DNA of 8,365 bases from Deltaproteobacteria bacterium (GTDB lineage Bacteria; Myxococcota; Myxococcia; Myxococcales; 40CM-4-68-19): assembly GCA_018266095.1 (NCBI GenBank), contig JAFEBC010000009.1, forward strand, positions 1 to 8,365, read 5' to 3'. Numbering within the stretch: position 1 is the first letter of the stretch; every line of letters begins with the position of its first letter. Positions 1 through 8,365 of the stretch are shown here, one piece after another. The notes under the pieces are model-generated. The model was not told where the DNA came from and did no database searches. It saw nothing but the letters and a program-made list of their open reading frames with translations. The translations under genes were made by a program, and so were the position numbers.

Positions 1-365
1 ACAACGCGGTGTCGGTGAAGCGCGGCCTCAAGGGCAATGAAGCGTCCGCGGCCTTCAGCTTCCTCTGGGGCAAGGGCGATTTGCTCTCCGAGTTCGACGC
101 GGCCACCACGGACCTTCCCGCGGGCCTGACGAGCGTGCCCAAGGCCAAGGCCGTGCTGCTCGTGCCCAAGAAGCAGGGCGGCTCGGTGAACCAGGTGATC
201 TTTGCGGTGTCCGAGAAGGGCGAGGTGCTGGCGAGCGTGCTCACCGACGCGCAGGGCAACGTGAACCGCATCGTGTTCGCCGACCAGAAGACGAACGTGA
301 AGCCGGACGCGAAGCGCTTCGTGTTCGAGGTGCCGAAAGGTGCGACGGTCCAGGAGCTGCCGTAA
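1..365 (+). CDS. lolA: LolA-like outer-membrane lipoprotein carrier protein, 3' part only
   Basis: LolA is the periplasmic chaperone that takes lipoproteins from the LolCDE inner-membrane transporter and delivers them to the outer membrane. The open frame enters from the left edge (first full codon at position 3) and stops with TAA at 363-365, leaving about 120 C-terminal residues. These show the alternating beta strands of the LolA half-barrel: a segment reading SFLWGKGDLLSEFDAA, a strand with AVLLVPKK, and a last part with DAQGNVNRIVFADQKTN followed by FVFEVPKGATVQEL. The final strand plus 'PKG-x-x-V' ending is characteristic of LolA C-termini. The signal peptide and N-terminal half are outside the window. 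GTG codons at 9 and 15 are internal valines and need not be starts. The next gene starts 48 bp downstream on the same strand, so an operon is likely. The LolA assignment comes from memory of the family and not from a search; a related LolA/LolB-fold periplasmic protein is the main alternative. Confidence 0.78.
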   Translation, partial: NAVSVKRGLKGNEASAAFSFLWGKGDLLSEFDAATTDLPAGLTSVPKAKAVLLVPKKQGGSVNQVIFAVSEKGEVLASVLTDAQGNVNRIVFADQKTNVKPDAKRFVFEVPKGATVQELP

Positions 366-398
366 GGCGCTGTTGCCTTGCCGCTCGGAAACCCCCGT

Positions 399-406
399 GG
401 GAGAAG
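399..406 (+). promoter_or_regulatory. Shine-Dalgarno sequence for the LpoA-like lipoprotein gene
   Basis: GGGAGAAG lies about 8-10 nt upstream of the ATG at 414, a good spacing for a ribosome binding site. It decides the start: an in-frame TTG at 378 would add 12 residues (PLGNPRGRSSL region) before the signal peptide and has no such site in front of it. It is the only clear Shine-Dalgarno sequence ahead of a gene start in the window, fitting an internal operon gene behind lolA. Confidence 0.7.
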
Positions 407-413
407 TTCGCTC

Positions 414-2525
414 ATGATTCTCGCCCGCTTGCTCATGTTGTCGCTCTTGTCGGTGGTCCCGCTCTCGGCCTGCGGCGGCGGGCGCACCATCGTGATCGAT
501 GGCCGGCAGCTCCCGTACGACCAGGCCGCGGCAGAGTCGTTCGCGCAGGCGCGGGACGCATACGCGGCGGGCCGCTACGACGAGTCGGCGAACCTGTACA
601 CGAAGTTCCTCGAGACCTTCGCAGACAGCGAGCTCGCCGACGAGGCGCGGCTGCGGCGCGGGGAGGCGCTGGCCAAGGCGAACAAGACCGACGACGCGCG
701 CGCGGCGTTCACGGACATCGTCGAGAAGCACCCGGAGAGCCACTTCAAGAAGAGCGCCGCGCTCGAGCTCTCGGTCCTGCAGGCCAAGTCGGGCCAGCCC
801 GCGCAAGCGCAGGCGCTCAAGTCGACGGTCGAGTCGATGAGCGAGCAGGAGAAGCAGCAGGCCGCGCCCGCGCTGGCCGAGGCGTTCGCGCAGTCGGGTG
901 AGCACGGCGAGAGCGCGCGCTGGGGCGCGAAGGCCCTGGAGGCGACGCAGGCCGGCCCCGAGCGTGACGCGGCGAAGAAGACCTACGAGTCGACGCTCGC
1001 GAACGCGCCCGGAAGCGAGCTCGCCAAGCTCGTGGCCGAGCTGGACACGAAGAGCCCCGCGTACGGCCCCGCGGCCCTGCGGCTCGCGCGCATCCAGGCG
1101 CACACGGGCGATCGGCTGCACGCGCAGGATCTGCTGGCGCAGCTCATCAACGCGCAGCCGACGGGCGCGGACTCCGACCAGGCGCGCGAGCTCTTGCAGA
1201 AGCTGCAGTCGACGCAGGGCGTGAACCCCGTCCTGGTGGGCGTGGTGCTGCCCCTCACGGGCGACTTGAAGCCCTACGCGGACTCGGTGCTGGACGCGAT
1301 CGCGCTGCGCCTGGACCTCGGCGGCAAGGGCACCGTGCAGGTGATGGTGAAGGACTCCAAGAACGATCCCGAGGGCGCCATGAAGGCCGTCGAGGACCTC
1401 GCCAAGGCCGGCGTCATCGCCATCCTCGGCCCCATCGGCCTCGTCGAGGGCCCGGCCGCGGCGGTGCGGGCGCAGCAGCTCGGCGTGCCCATGATCTCGC
1501 TCTCGCGCGCCGAGGGCATCCCGGCCATGGGGCCGTACATCTTCCGCGACATGATGACGAACTCCATCGTCGCCAAGGCGGTGGCCGACTACGCGCAGAA
1601 GAAGCTCAACGCGCACTCGTTCGGCATCCTGCAGCCGGACAGCCCGTACGGCGATGAGATGACGCGCTTCTTCTGGGACGCCTTGGACGCGGGCGGGGCC
1701 GAGGTGCGCGCGTTCGAGCGGTACCCGCGGCAGACCACGACCTTCAAGCCCTTCGTGTCGCGCATGGTGGGCCGCGCGAACCTCGCCGAGCGCGCCGAGT
1801 ACCTCGAGGAGGAGAAGAAGATCCTCGCCGAGATCACCGACCCGTACCGCCGCCGCAAGGCGCTGCAGACGCTCAAGAACTCGGCGGCGCCGCTCATCGA
1901 GTTCGACGCGCTCTTCGTGCCCGACTCGGCCAAGATGGTGCGCCTCATCGCGCCCTCGGTGGCGGCGGAGGACATCGTCACCGCGGGCTGCGACGAGCGC
2001 GAACTGGCGGTCCAGAAGAAGACGATGAAGAAGGACGACCTGCGCACGGTGCAGCTCATCGGGACGAACCTGTGGGACTCGCCGGACCTCGTGGACGAGA
2101 AGTCGTCGGCGGGGCGCTACGTGCAGTGCGCGGTGTTCGTGGACGGCTTCTTCCCGCAGAGCCAGCGGCCGGCGACGCACCAGTTCGTGGACGAGTTCGA
2201 CCAGGCCTACAAGCGCGCGCCGGGCTATCTGGACGCGCACGCGCACGACGCCGCGGGCCTCTTGAAGGACCTCATCGAGCGCAAGAAGCCGCAGACGCGC
2301 GATGCGCTGCGGGACATGCTGGCGCAGATGGACAAGGCCTTCCCGGGCGCGACGGGCGACACGAAGTTCGGCCCCGACCGCGAGGTGATGAAGCCCTTGT
2401 TCTGGCTGTGGGTCACCCGCGGGAGCATCCAGGAGTTCGACCCCGAGGGCGCGCCGCCCGTGCCGCCGGCCGTTCCGCAGCCTGCTGCACCCGCGCCGAC
2501 GGCTGCGACGCCGTCCAAACCGTAG
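414..2525 (+). CDS. LpoA-like lipoprotein: TPR-type helices plus periplasmic binding-protein fold (penicillin-binding protein activator family)
   Basis: Predicted outer-membrane or periplasm-facing lipoprotein of 703 residues. The N-terminus is a lipoprotein signal peptide: Arg5, a hydrophobic core, then the lipobox L-S-A-C with Cys20 as the lipidated residue. Residues about 35-265 are helical, TPR-like repeats (for example AYAAGRYDESANLYTKFLE and the following units), in the style of YbgF/LpoA N-domains. From about residue 270 (VGVVLPLTGDLKPYADSVL) to about 675 runs a type I periplasmic-binding (Peripla_BP_6-like) fold, with AILGPIG, GVPMISLSRAEG, FGILQPDSPYGDEM, FDALFVPDSAK and QLIGTNLW segments. 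A highly charged insert (about 455-495) sits in the middle. The tail is Pro/Ala-rich. In E. coli, LpoA has this two-part design and activates PBP1A. Whether this protein activates a peptidoglycan synthase or binds a small ligand cannot be told from sequence. It probably shares a transcript with lolA, whose product could carry it. The start at 414 is chosen for its Shine-Dalgarno sequence and the tidy signal peptide. Confidence 0.8.
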   Translation: MILARLLMLSLLSVVPLSACGGGRTIVIDGRQLPYDQAAAESFAQARDAYAAGRYDESANLYTKFLETFADSELADEARLRRGEALAKANKTDDARAAFTDIVEKHPESHFKKSAALELSVLQAKSGQPAQAQALKSTVESMSEQEKQQAAPALAEAFAQSGEHGESARWGAKALEATQAGPERDAAKKTYESTLANAPGSELAKLVAELDTKSPAYGPAALRLARIQAHTGDRLHAQDLLAQLINAQPTGADSDQARELLQKLQSTQGVNPVLVGVVLPLTGDLKPYADSVLDAIALRLDLGGKGTVQVMVKDSKNDPEGAMKAVEDLAKAGVIAILGPIGLVEGPAAAVRAQQLGVPMISLSRAEGIPAMGPYIFRDMMTNSIVAKAVADYAQKKLNAHSFGILQPDSPYGDEMTRFFWDALDAGGAEVRAFERYPRQTTTFKPFVSRMVGRANLAERAEYLEEEKKILAEITDPYRRRKALQTLKNSAAPLIEFDALFVPDSAKMVRLIAPSVAAEDIVTAGCDERELAVQKKTMKKDDLRTVQLIGTNLWDSPDLVDEKSSAGRYVQCAVFVDGFFPQSQRPATHQFVDEFDQAYKRAPGYLDAHAHDAAGLLKDLIERKKPQTRDALRDMLAQMDKAFPGATGDTKFGPDREVMKPLFWLWVTRGSIQEFDPEGAPPVPPAVPQPAAPAPTAATPSKP

Positions 2526-2560
2526 CTTGGTTCCGGTCGAGCTGGATCGCTCGCCCGATC

Positions 2561-2644
2561 ATTCACCGCAGAGACACAGAAGCGCCGAATGATTCTTGTG
2601 GGGCATGAAGCTCTGTTCGGCGCTTCGGCGCCACTGCGGTGAAT
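2561..2644. repeat. Imperfect palindrome with 29-bp arms (REP/MITE-like element) in the intergenic gap
   Basis: The left arm (2561-2589) and right arm (2616-2644) are reverse complements at 25 of 29 positions, separated by a 26-nt loop. The four mismatches fall at alternating arm positions 12, 14, 16 and 18; the outer 11 bp and inner 11 bp pair perfectly. The left arm contains ACCGCAGAGACACAGA, which resembles a family of dispersed 'accacagagacacagag' repeats that I recall from many environmental bacterial genomes. No T-tract follows the right arm, so it does not look like a normal intrinsic terminator, though it could fold in RNA. It encodes no protein. The rest of the 2526-2766 gap holds no gene that I can support. 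Confidence 0.75.
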
Positions 2645-2754
2645 CGTCGCCGTGGCACTCACGTACGACGGTCCTTGATCGGTCGCGCCCGGCTTGACGC
2701 AGCGCGTGTGCGAGGTCGGGAAAGGTGGGCTCGCGCGCACGCCGAAGCACCCGT

Positions 2755-2760
2755 TAGACT
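2755..2760 (+). promoter_or_regulatory. Putative -10 element of the TPR-protein gene (leaderless type)
   Basis: TAGACT matches TATAAT at four of six positions and ends 6 nt before the GTG at 2767, so transcription would start at or next to the start codon. No convincing -35 hexamer is seen 16-18 nt upstream; TTGACG at 2694-2699 is too far away. The TAG of this hexamer is also an in-frame stop, so translation cannot begin further upstream. Confidence 0.4.
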
Positions 2761-2766
2761 TCGAGC

Positions 2767-3969
2767 GTGGCCGCGAACCGCCAGGTCATGGTCTTCCCCT
2801 TCACGGTGCCCATCGACGGCGCCGGGAACATGCGCGACGCGGCGCAGGGTGTGTTCGCGCGCTCTTTGGCCCGCGCGTTGGCCGAGCGGCTCTCCGAAGG
2901 AAATCTGACCGCGCAGGCGGCGACGCTCACCGCGCACGGCTCGCCGGAGAGGCCGTCCGACAAGCCCGAGGAGCACGGCTGGGTGGTGGCGACGCAGCCG
3001 TGGACGCTCGACGAGGCGCTCACGGTGCAGCTCCCCGAGGGCACGGAGATCCTCCTGCACGGCGGCGCCGAGTTGACCGATCGCGTGCGCATGCGGCTCC
3101 TCCTCGTCGACCAGCCCAAGAAGACCGTCACGCTCGATCACGTGGTGCTGCGTCCGCGCAGCGAGCTGTTCTCGGCGCTCGATGAGGCGGCGAGCGCGGT
3201 GGCGCACGCCTTGGGCGAGAAGCTCCCCAAGCCCAAGTGGCCCACGGACGACGTCGAGGCCTTCGTGGCGTATCTGCGCGGGCGCGACATGTCGGCGGCC
3301 ATCGAGGCGGGCGTGCACGTGAGCGAGCCCGCGCGCAGCTTCGAGGGCTATCTGGAGGCGGCCCGGCGCGACCCGAGCTTCGAGGACGCGCAGGAGCGGC
3401 TCTTGACGATGGCGCTCGACTTCGCGCTCGGCGGCCAGGGTCCGCGCGAGGTGGCGCGGCAGAGCTGCGAGAAGCTGCTGGTGCAGGACCCGAGCGCGTA
3501 CAAGGCGCACGCGGTGCTCGCCGAGATCGATCTGGTCGAGGGCGCGATCGACTCCTCGATCGATCACCTCAAGGCCCTGCTCGCGCTCAAGGACGACTGG
3601 TGGCCTGCCTTCGAGCGCATGGGCGCGGCGCTCTTGCGCAAGGGCCAGACCCTCGAGGCGCTGATGTGGTTCGACAAGGCGCTCGCCGAGAAGTCCAACG
3701 AGGCCGACGCGCTCTTCGGCCGCGGTGTGTGCCTGGCCGAACAGGGGCGGCTCGAGGAGGCGCTCGCGTCGTGGTCCGCCATCGAACGCCAAGGCGACGT
3801 GGGCGAGCGCAGCCTGCCCTTGCACCAGAACATGGCCCGCGCGCTCGACAAGCTCGGCCGCACGCGCGAGGCCGCCCGGCACCGCGCCATCATCCGCGAG
3901 CTCTCGGGCGAGCCGAAGTACGGCCTCGCCTGGCTCAAGGACACGGTGAAGAGCCTGTTCTCGAAGTGA
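2767..3969 (+). CDS. Cytoplasmic TPR-repeat protein with possible TolB/FlgO-like N-terminal region
   Basis: A 400-residue protein of unknown function. There is no signal peptide or membrane segment, so it is probably cytoplasmic. Residues about 6-150 look like a mixed alpha/beta domain beginning VMVFPFTVPID and ending near a helix with SALDEAASAVAHALGEKL. This pattern recalls the N-terminal fold of TolB and FlgO-type proteins, where a strand with 'PF' is followed by a helix and an assembled 'level of parameter' strand, but the match is weak. Residues about 190-382 are helical TPR units, best seen at 244-277, 278-311 (WWPAFERMGAALLRKGQ), 312-345 (ALFGRGVCLAEQGRLEEAL) and 350-382 (MARALDKLGRTREAARH), with typical Gly and Ala positions. 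TPRs bind proteins, so a scaffold or adaptor role is an inference. The GTG start is fixed by the in-frame TAG at 2755; ATG at 2788 is an alternative that would cut into the first strand. No Shine-Dalgarno sequence is present. A terminator-like hairpin follows, suggesting a single-gene transcript. Confidence 0.8.
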   Translation: MAANRQVMVFPFTVPIDGAGNMRDAAQGVFARSLARALAERLSEGNLTAQAATLTAHGSPERPSDKPEEHGWVVATQPWTLDEALTVQLPEGTEILLHGGAELTDRVRMRLLLVDQPKKTVTLDHVVLRPRSELFSALDEAASAVAHALGEKLPKPKWPTDDVEAFVAYLRGRDMSAAIEAGVHVSEPARSFEGYLEAARRDPSFEDAQERLLTMALDFALGGQGPREVARQSCEKLLVQDPSAYKAHAVLAEIDLVEGAIDSSIDHLKALLALKDDWWPAFERMGAALLRKGQTLEALMWFDKALAEKSNEADALFGRGVCLAEQGRLEEALASWSAIERQGDVGERSLPLHQNMARALDKLGRTREAARHRAIIRELSGEPKYGLAWLKDTVKSLFSK

Positions 3970-4010
3970 CGGGCGAGGCGCATTCGGCCCCGCTCGCCCG
4001 GGCCTTCTTT
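3970..4010 (+). terminator. Likely intrinsic terminator after the TPR-protein gene
   Basis: CGGGCGAG (3970-3977) pairs perfectly with CTCGCCCG (3993-4000). Two more pairs form inside if G3978 is bulged (3979-3980 with 3991-3992), leaving a 10-nt loop. The GC-rich stem is followed by GGCC and then TTCTTT at 4005-4010. The T-tract is short and interrupted, so termination may be partial. The hairpin begins immediately after the TGA stop of the TPR gene and its tail touches the -10 element of the helicase gene. Confidence 0.55.
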
Positions 4011-4018
4011 GCTACAAG
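4010..4018 (+). promoter_or_regulatory. Putative extended -10 element of the helicase gene (leaderless type)
   Basis: TGCTACAAG has the TGn extension followed by TACAAG, a four-of-six match to TATAAT. It ends 8 nt before the ATG at 4027, so the transcript would begin at or within a couple of bases of the start codon. No Shine-Dalgarno sequence precedes that ATG. An extended -10 can work without a good -35, and none is visible. Confidence 0.4.
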
Positions 4019-4026
4019 CGTTCGCG

Positions 4027-6150
4027 ATGCCGGCGCCGTCCGACAAGCTGTTGTCCATCCTCGGCCCCACGGGTGCGCTCGCACAGCACCTGCCGGGCTA
4101 CGAGCCGCGCGCGCCGCAGGTGGAGATGGCCGCGCTGGTCGAGGACGCGCTCGCCAAGAACCGCGCGCTCCTGGTCGAGGCCGGCACAGGCACGGGCAAG
4201 ACGCTCGCGTACCTCGTGCCCGCGGCGCAGAGCGGGCTCAAGGTGGTGATCTCCACGGCCACCAAGAACCTGCAGGAGCAACTGCGCGACAAGGACGTGC
4301 CGTTGCTCAAGCAGCTCGGCCTGACCACGAACGTGGCGTTCCTCAAGGGGCGGCAGAACTATCTGTGCCTTTTGCGCAAGGAGCAGTTCGACGCGGCGCC
4401 GCTCTTGCCGGTGCTCGACGAGTTCAAGCACGTGCCGGTGATCAACGAGTGGGCCGAGCGCACCAAGACCGGCGACCGCGCCGAATTGGCCGACGTGCCC
4501 GAGGGCGCGCAGATCCTGCGCGAGATCACCTCGACGCCCGACACGTGCACGGGGCCCAAGTGCGCGCACTACGATCGCTGCTTCGTCTACAAGGCGCGCA
4601 ACACCGCGGCCAACGCGACGATGGTGATCGTGAACCACCACTTGTTCTTCGCGGACCTGGCGCTCAAGAGCTCGTCGGCGGGCGATGGCGGCGCGGCGGT
4701 GCTGCCGAACTACGAGGCCGTGATCTTCGACGAGGCGCACGCGGTCGAAGAGGTGGCGACGCAGCACTTCGGCTGGCAGGTGTCGAGCTTCCGCGCGCAG
4801 GAGCTGGGCCGCGACGCGCTGCGCACGCTGCAGCAGCATCCGTCGCTCGTGCACGCGCGCGGGTTCGCCGAGCGGCTGCAGACCGAGGGCAAGGACTACT
4901 TCGAGGCGGTGGTCGAGTGCCGTCCGGAGGAGGAGCAGAAGTTCCAACGGCAGCTCCCGGAGCGCACGCGCGGAGGCTTCGGTGATCGACGCGGGAAGCG
5001 CGGCGCGTTCAAGAGCGAGGCGCGCGAGTCGGAGGGCACGTGGGCCTTGGGTCCGTCGACCTTGTGGCCCGCGGAAGAGGAGCGCCGCAAGCTCGTCGAG
5101 CTCTTGCGCGGGTTCGGCGCGGCGGTCTCCGTCGGCGAGCCGCCTGATGAGCTGAAATTGCTCGAGCGCAGGGCCGCGACGCTCGCCGAGGACTTGAACC
5201 TCTTCGCCGCCGATCCGCCCGTGGCGCAGCCCGAGGTCGAAGATGGACCGCCCGGCGGCCTCTCGGACGAGCCCGCGGAGGAGTCCGACATCGTGCGCTG
5301 GGCCGAATCGCGCGGCGGCAGCATCCACCTGCGCTCGGCGCCGCTCGACGTGTCTGCGCTGCTGCAAGACAAGCTCTACGACAAGCTCCCGGGCGCGGTC
5401 GTCTACACCTCGGCCACGCTCGCGGTCGGAAACCAGCTCCACTACGCCGCGCGCACGCTCGGACTCGCCGATCACGAGGGCCCGCTCTACCCGACCGATC
5501 TGTCGATCCTGGCCTCGCCCTTTGACTACGAGAAGAACGCGGCCATCTATCTGCCCGAGCAGATGCCGGAGCCGAACGATCCGCGCTTCGTCGAGGCGCT
5601 GGTCGAGGAGATCCGCCCACTCTTGGAGCTCACGCAGGGCCGCGCGTTCATCCTCTTCACCTCCTTGCGCAACATGCGGGCCGCGCACGCGTTGTGCGCC
5701 GGCGAGCTCGCGCTCTCGGGCCTGCAAGTGCTCCTGCAGGGCGAGCGGCCCAAGGCGCAGCTCTTGCGCATGTTCAAGGAGCGCGAGAGCGTGCTGTTCG
5801 CGAGCCAGAGCTTCTGGGAAGGCGTCGACGTGCCGGGCGACGCGCTCTCGCTCGTGGTGATCGACAAGCTGCCCTTCGCGTCTCCGGGCGACCCGCTCAC
5901 GGCCGCGCGCATCGATCGCCTGCGCGCGCAGGGCCAGGACGCCTTCAACGGCTGGCAGGTCCCGCACGCCGCCATCTCGCTCAAGCAGGGCTTCGGCCGC
6001 CTGATTCGCACCGCGAGCGATCGCGGCATCGTCGCCATCTGCGACCCGCGCGTCTGGCAGAAGGGCTACGGCCGCGTGTTCCTGCAGACGCTCCCCAAGT
6101 GCAAGATCGTGCGCAACCTCAAGGACGCGCGCGCCTTCTGGGGGGAGTGA
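4027..6150 (+). CDS. dinG: ATP-dependent iron-sulfur DNA helicase, DinG/YoaA family (XPD-like, superfamily 2)
   Basis: A 5'-3' DNA helicase of the XPD/DinG group, which in known members unwinds D-loops, R-loops and forked DNA during repair and replication stress. All core motifs are present in 707 residues: Walker A GTGTGKT (Lys58), motif Ia with STATKNLQEQL, DEAH box (Asp235-Glu236-Ala237-His238), YTSATL (460-465), SFWEGVDVPG (about 595-604) and QGFGRLIRT (654-662). Four cysteines, Cys114, Cys174, Cys179 and Cys185, with CX4C and CX5C spacing, match the 4Fe-4S ligands of E. coli DinG, so the cluster should be intact. The region between the DEAH box and YTSATL holds a basic stretch (about 308-342) and an acidic, Gly/Pro-rich linker (about 395-420), probably flexible. 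There is no N-terminal exonuclease domain as in Gram-positive DinG. YoaA is the closest alternative name. The ATG at 4027 is preferred over the in-frame TTG at 4009, which would overlap the promoter. There are no cas genes nearby, so a type IV CRISPR DinG is unlikely. Confidence 0.93.
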   Translation: MPAPSDKLLSILGPTGALAQHLPGYEPRAPQVEMAALVEDALAKNRALLVEAGTGTGKTLAYLVPAAQSGLKVVISTATKNLQEQLRDKDVPLLKQLGLTTNVAFLKGRQNYLCLLRKEQFDAAPLLPVLDEFKHVPVINEWAERTKTGDRAELADVPEGAQILREITSTPDTCTGPKCAHYDRCFVYKARNTAANATMVIVNHHLFFADLALKSSSAGDGGAAVLPNYEAVIFDEAHAVEEVATQHFGWQVSSFRAQELGRDALRTLQQHPSLVHARGFAERLQTEGKDYFEAVVECRPEEEQKFQRQLPERTRGGFGDRRGKRGAFKSEARESEGTWALGPSTLWPAEEERRKLVELLRGFGAAVSVGEPPDELKLLERRAATLAEDLNLFAADPPVAQPEVEDGPPGGLSDEPAEESDIVRWAESRGGSIHLRSAPLDVSALLQDKLYDKLPGAVVYTSATLAVGNQLHYAARTLGLADHEGPLYPTDLSILASPFDYEKNAAIYLPEQMPEPNDPRFVEALVEEIRPLLELTQGRAFILFTSLRNMRAAHALCAGELALSGLQVLLQGERPKAQLLRMFKERESVLFASQSFWEGVDVPGDALSLVVIDKLPFASPGDPLTAARIDRLRAQGQDAFNGWQVPHAAISLKQGFGRLIRTASDRGIVAICDPRVWQKGYGRVFLQTLPKCKIVRNLKDARAFWGE

Positions 6151-6223
6151 AGCGCACGCTGCCTGCACGTTCAGGTGCTGCAGCGCTGTGACGATGCACA
6201 CACGCGCCTACAGCCATCAGGCC

Positions 6224-6254
6224 TTGCGGTGGACACCCGATCGCGCGGTATCTT
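6224..6254 (+). promoter_or_regulatory. Putative promoter of lon (leaderless type)
   Basis: TATCTT (6249-6254) matches TATAAT at four of six positions and ends 6 nt before the ATG at 6261. TTGCGG (6224-6229) is a possible -35, but the 19-nt spacer is longer than usual for the main sigma factor. No Shine-Dalgarno sequence lies before the ATG (the preceding bases are TTTTCAGC). I see no CIRCE element or clear heat-shock sigma-32 promoter in the 110-bp gap, although the -35/-10 match is too poor to rule out another sigma factor. Confidence 0.4.
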
Positions 6255-6260
6255 TTCAGC

Positions 6261-8365
<2,105 letters not shown>

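Noticed and set aside
378..413. Upstream TTG start for the LpoA-like lipoprotein
   Set aside because: It would put 12 polar residues ahead of the signal peptide and lacks a ribosome binding site, while the ATG at 414 has GGGAGAAG at good spacing.
2545..2560. Small hairpin GATCG-loop-CGATC after the LpoA-like gene
   Set aside because: Only 5 bp of stem and no T-tract, so it is expected by chance in such sequence and not supported as a terminator.
2659..3882. 407-residue antisense open frame over the TPR gene
   Set aside because: Shadow of the + strand gene; Arg/Leu-rich with no recognisable domain, while the sense frame has clear TPR periodicity.
4009..4026. Upstream TTG start for the helicase
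   Set aside because: It overlaps the putative extended -10 element and adds six residues with no family match; the ATG at 4027 is better placed.
3237..4985. 582-residue + strand frame bridging the TPR gene and the helicase gene
   Set aside because: It lies out of frame with both real genes and is an Arg/Gly/Ala-rich sequence with no structure, crossing a terminator-like hairpin.
6151..6187. Possible hairpin after the helicase stop (AGCGC with GCGCT)
   Set aside because: The outer arms are 5 bp, the inner pairing is broken, and no run of T follows, so a terminator call is not justified.
4012..6201. 729-residue antisense open frame covering the whole helicase gene
   Set aside because: It is low-complexity (Arg, Leu, Ala, Glu, His runs), mirrors the codon structure of the sense gene, and has no recognisable motif. 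The helicase on the + strand has every family motif. High GC at third positions removes stop codons from the opposite strand.

Overview
The window is a high-GC, densely coded stretch with five genes, all on the + strand. The GC-rich third codon positions, a penicillin-binding-protein-activator-like lipoprotein of a type I associate with delta-type proteobacteria, and starts without Shine-Dalgarno sequences together suggest a Myxococcota (former deltaproteobacterial) chromosome. This placement is an inference from style and not from any marker gene. I see no rRNA, tRNA, CRISPR array, transposase, phage or plasmid gene. The content is core housekeeping and cell-envelope genes.

Layout. (1) Positions 1-365 hold the 3' part of a LolA-like periplasmic lipoprotein carrier, whose beginning lies outside the window. 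(2) After a 48-bp gap, a lipoprotein of 703 residues follows (414-2525) with N-terminal TPR-like helices and a type I periplasmic-binding fold, of the LpoA/penicillin-binding protein activator kind. It has a clear Shine-Dalgarno sequence and is probably co-transcribed with lolA. (3) A 241-bp gap (2526-2766) carries an 84-bp imperfect palindrome with 29-bp arms, resembling a dispersed palindromic repeat, and then a -10-like element just before the next start. (4) Positions 2767-3969 encode a 400-residue cytoplasmic TPR protein with a possible TolB/FlgO-like N-terminal region. A terminator-like hairpin follows. (5) Positions 4027-6150 encode a DinG/YoaA-type iron-sulfur DNA helicase with all four cluster cysteines. 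(6) Positions 6261-8365 encode Lon protease, cut by the window end just after the catalytic serine.

How they fit together. LolA and the LpoA-like lipoprotein form an envelope pair: LolA carries lipoproteins across the periplasm, and the second gene product is itself a lipoprotein that may be cargo. The TPR protein, helicase and Lon each appear to have their own promoter with a -10-like hexamer 6-8 nt before the start codon and no Shine-Dalgarno sequence. This suggests three separate, possibly leaderless, transcription units. The helicase (genome maintenance) and Lon (protein quality control and regulatory proteolysis) are both stress-related, but nothing here shows a joint system. I found no convincing undescribed multi-gene system. 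The most notable signals are the palindromic repeat, the recurring leaderless-start pattern, and the uncharacterised TPR protein.
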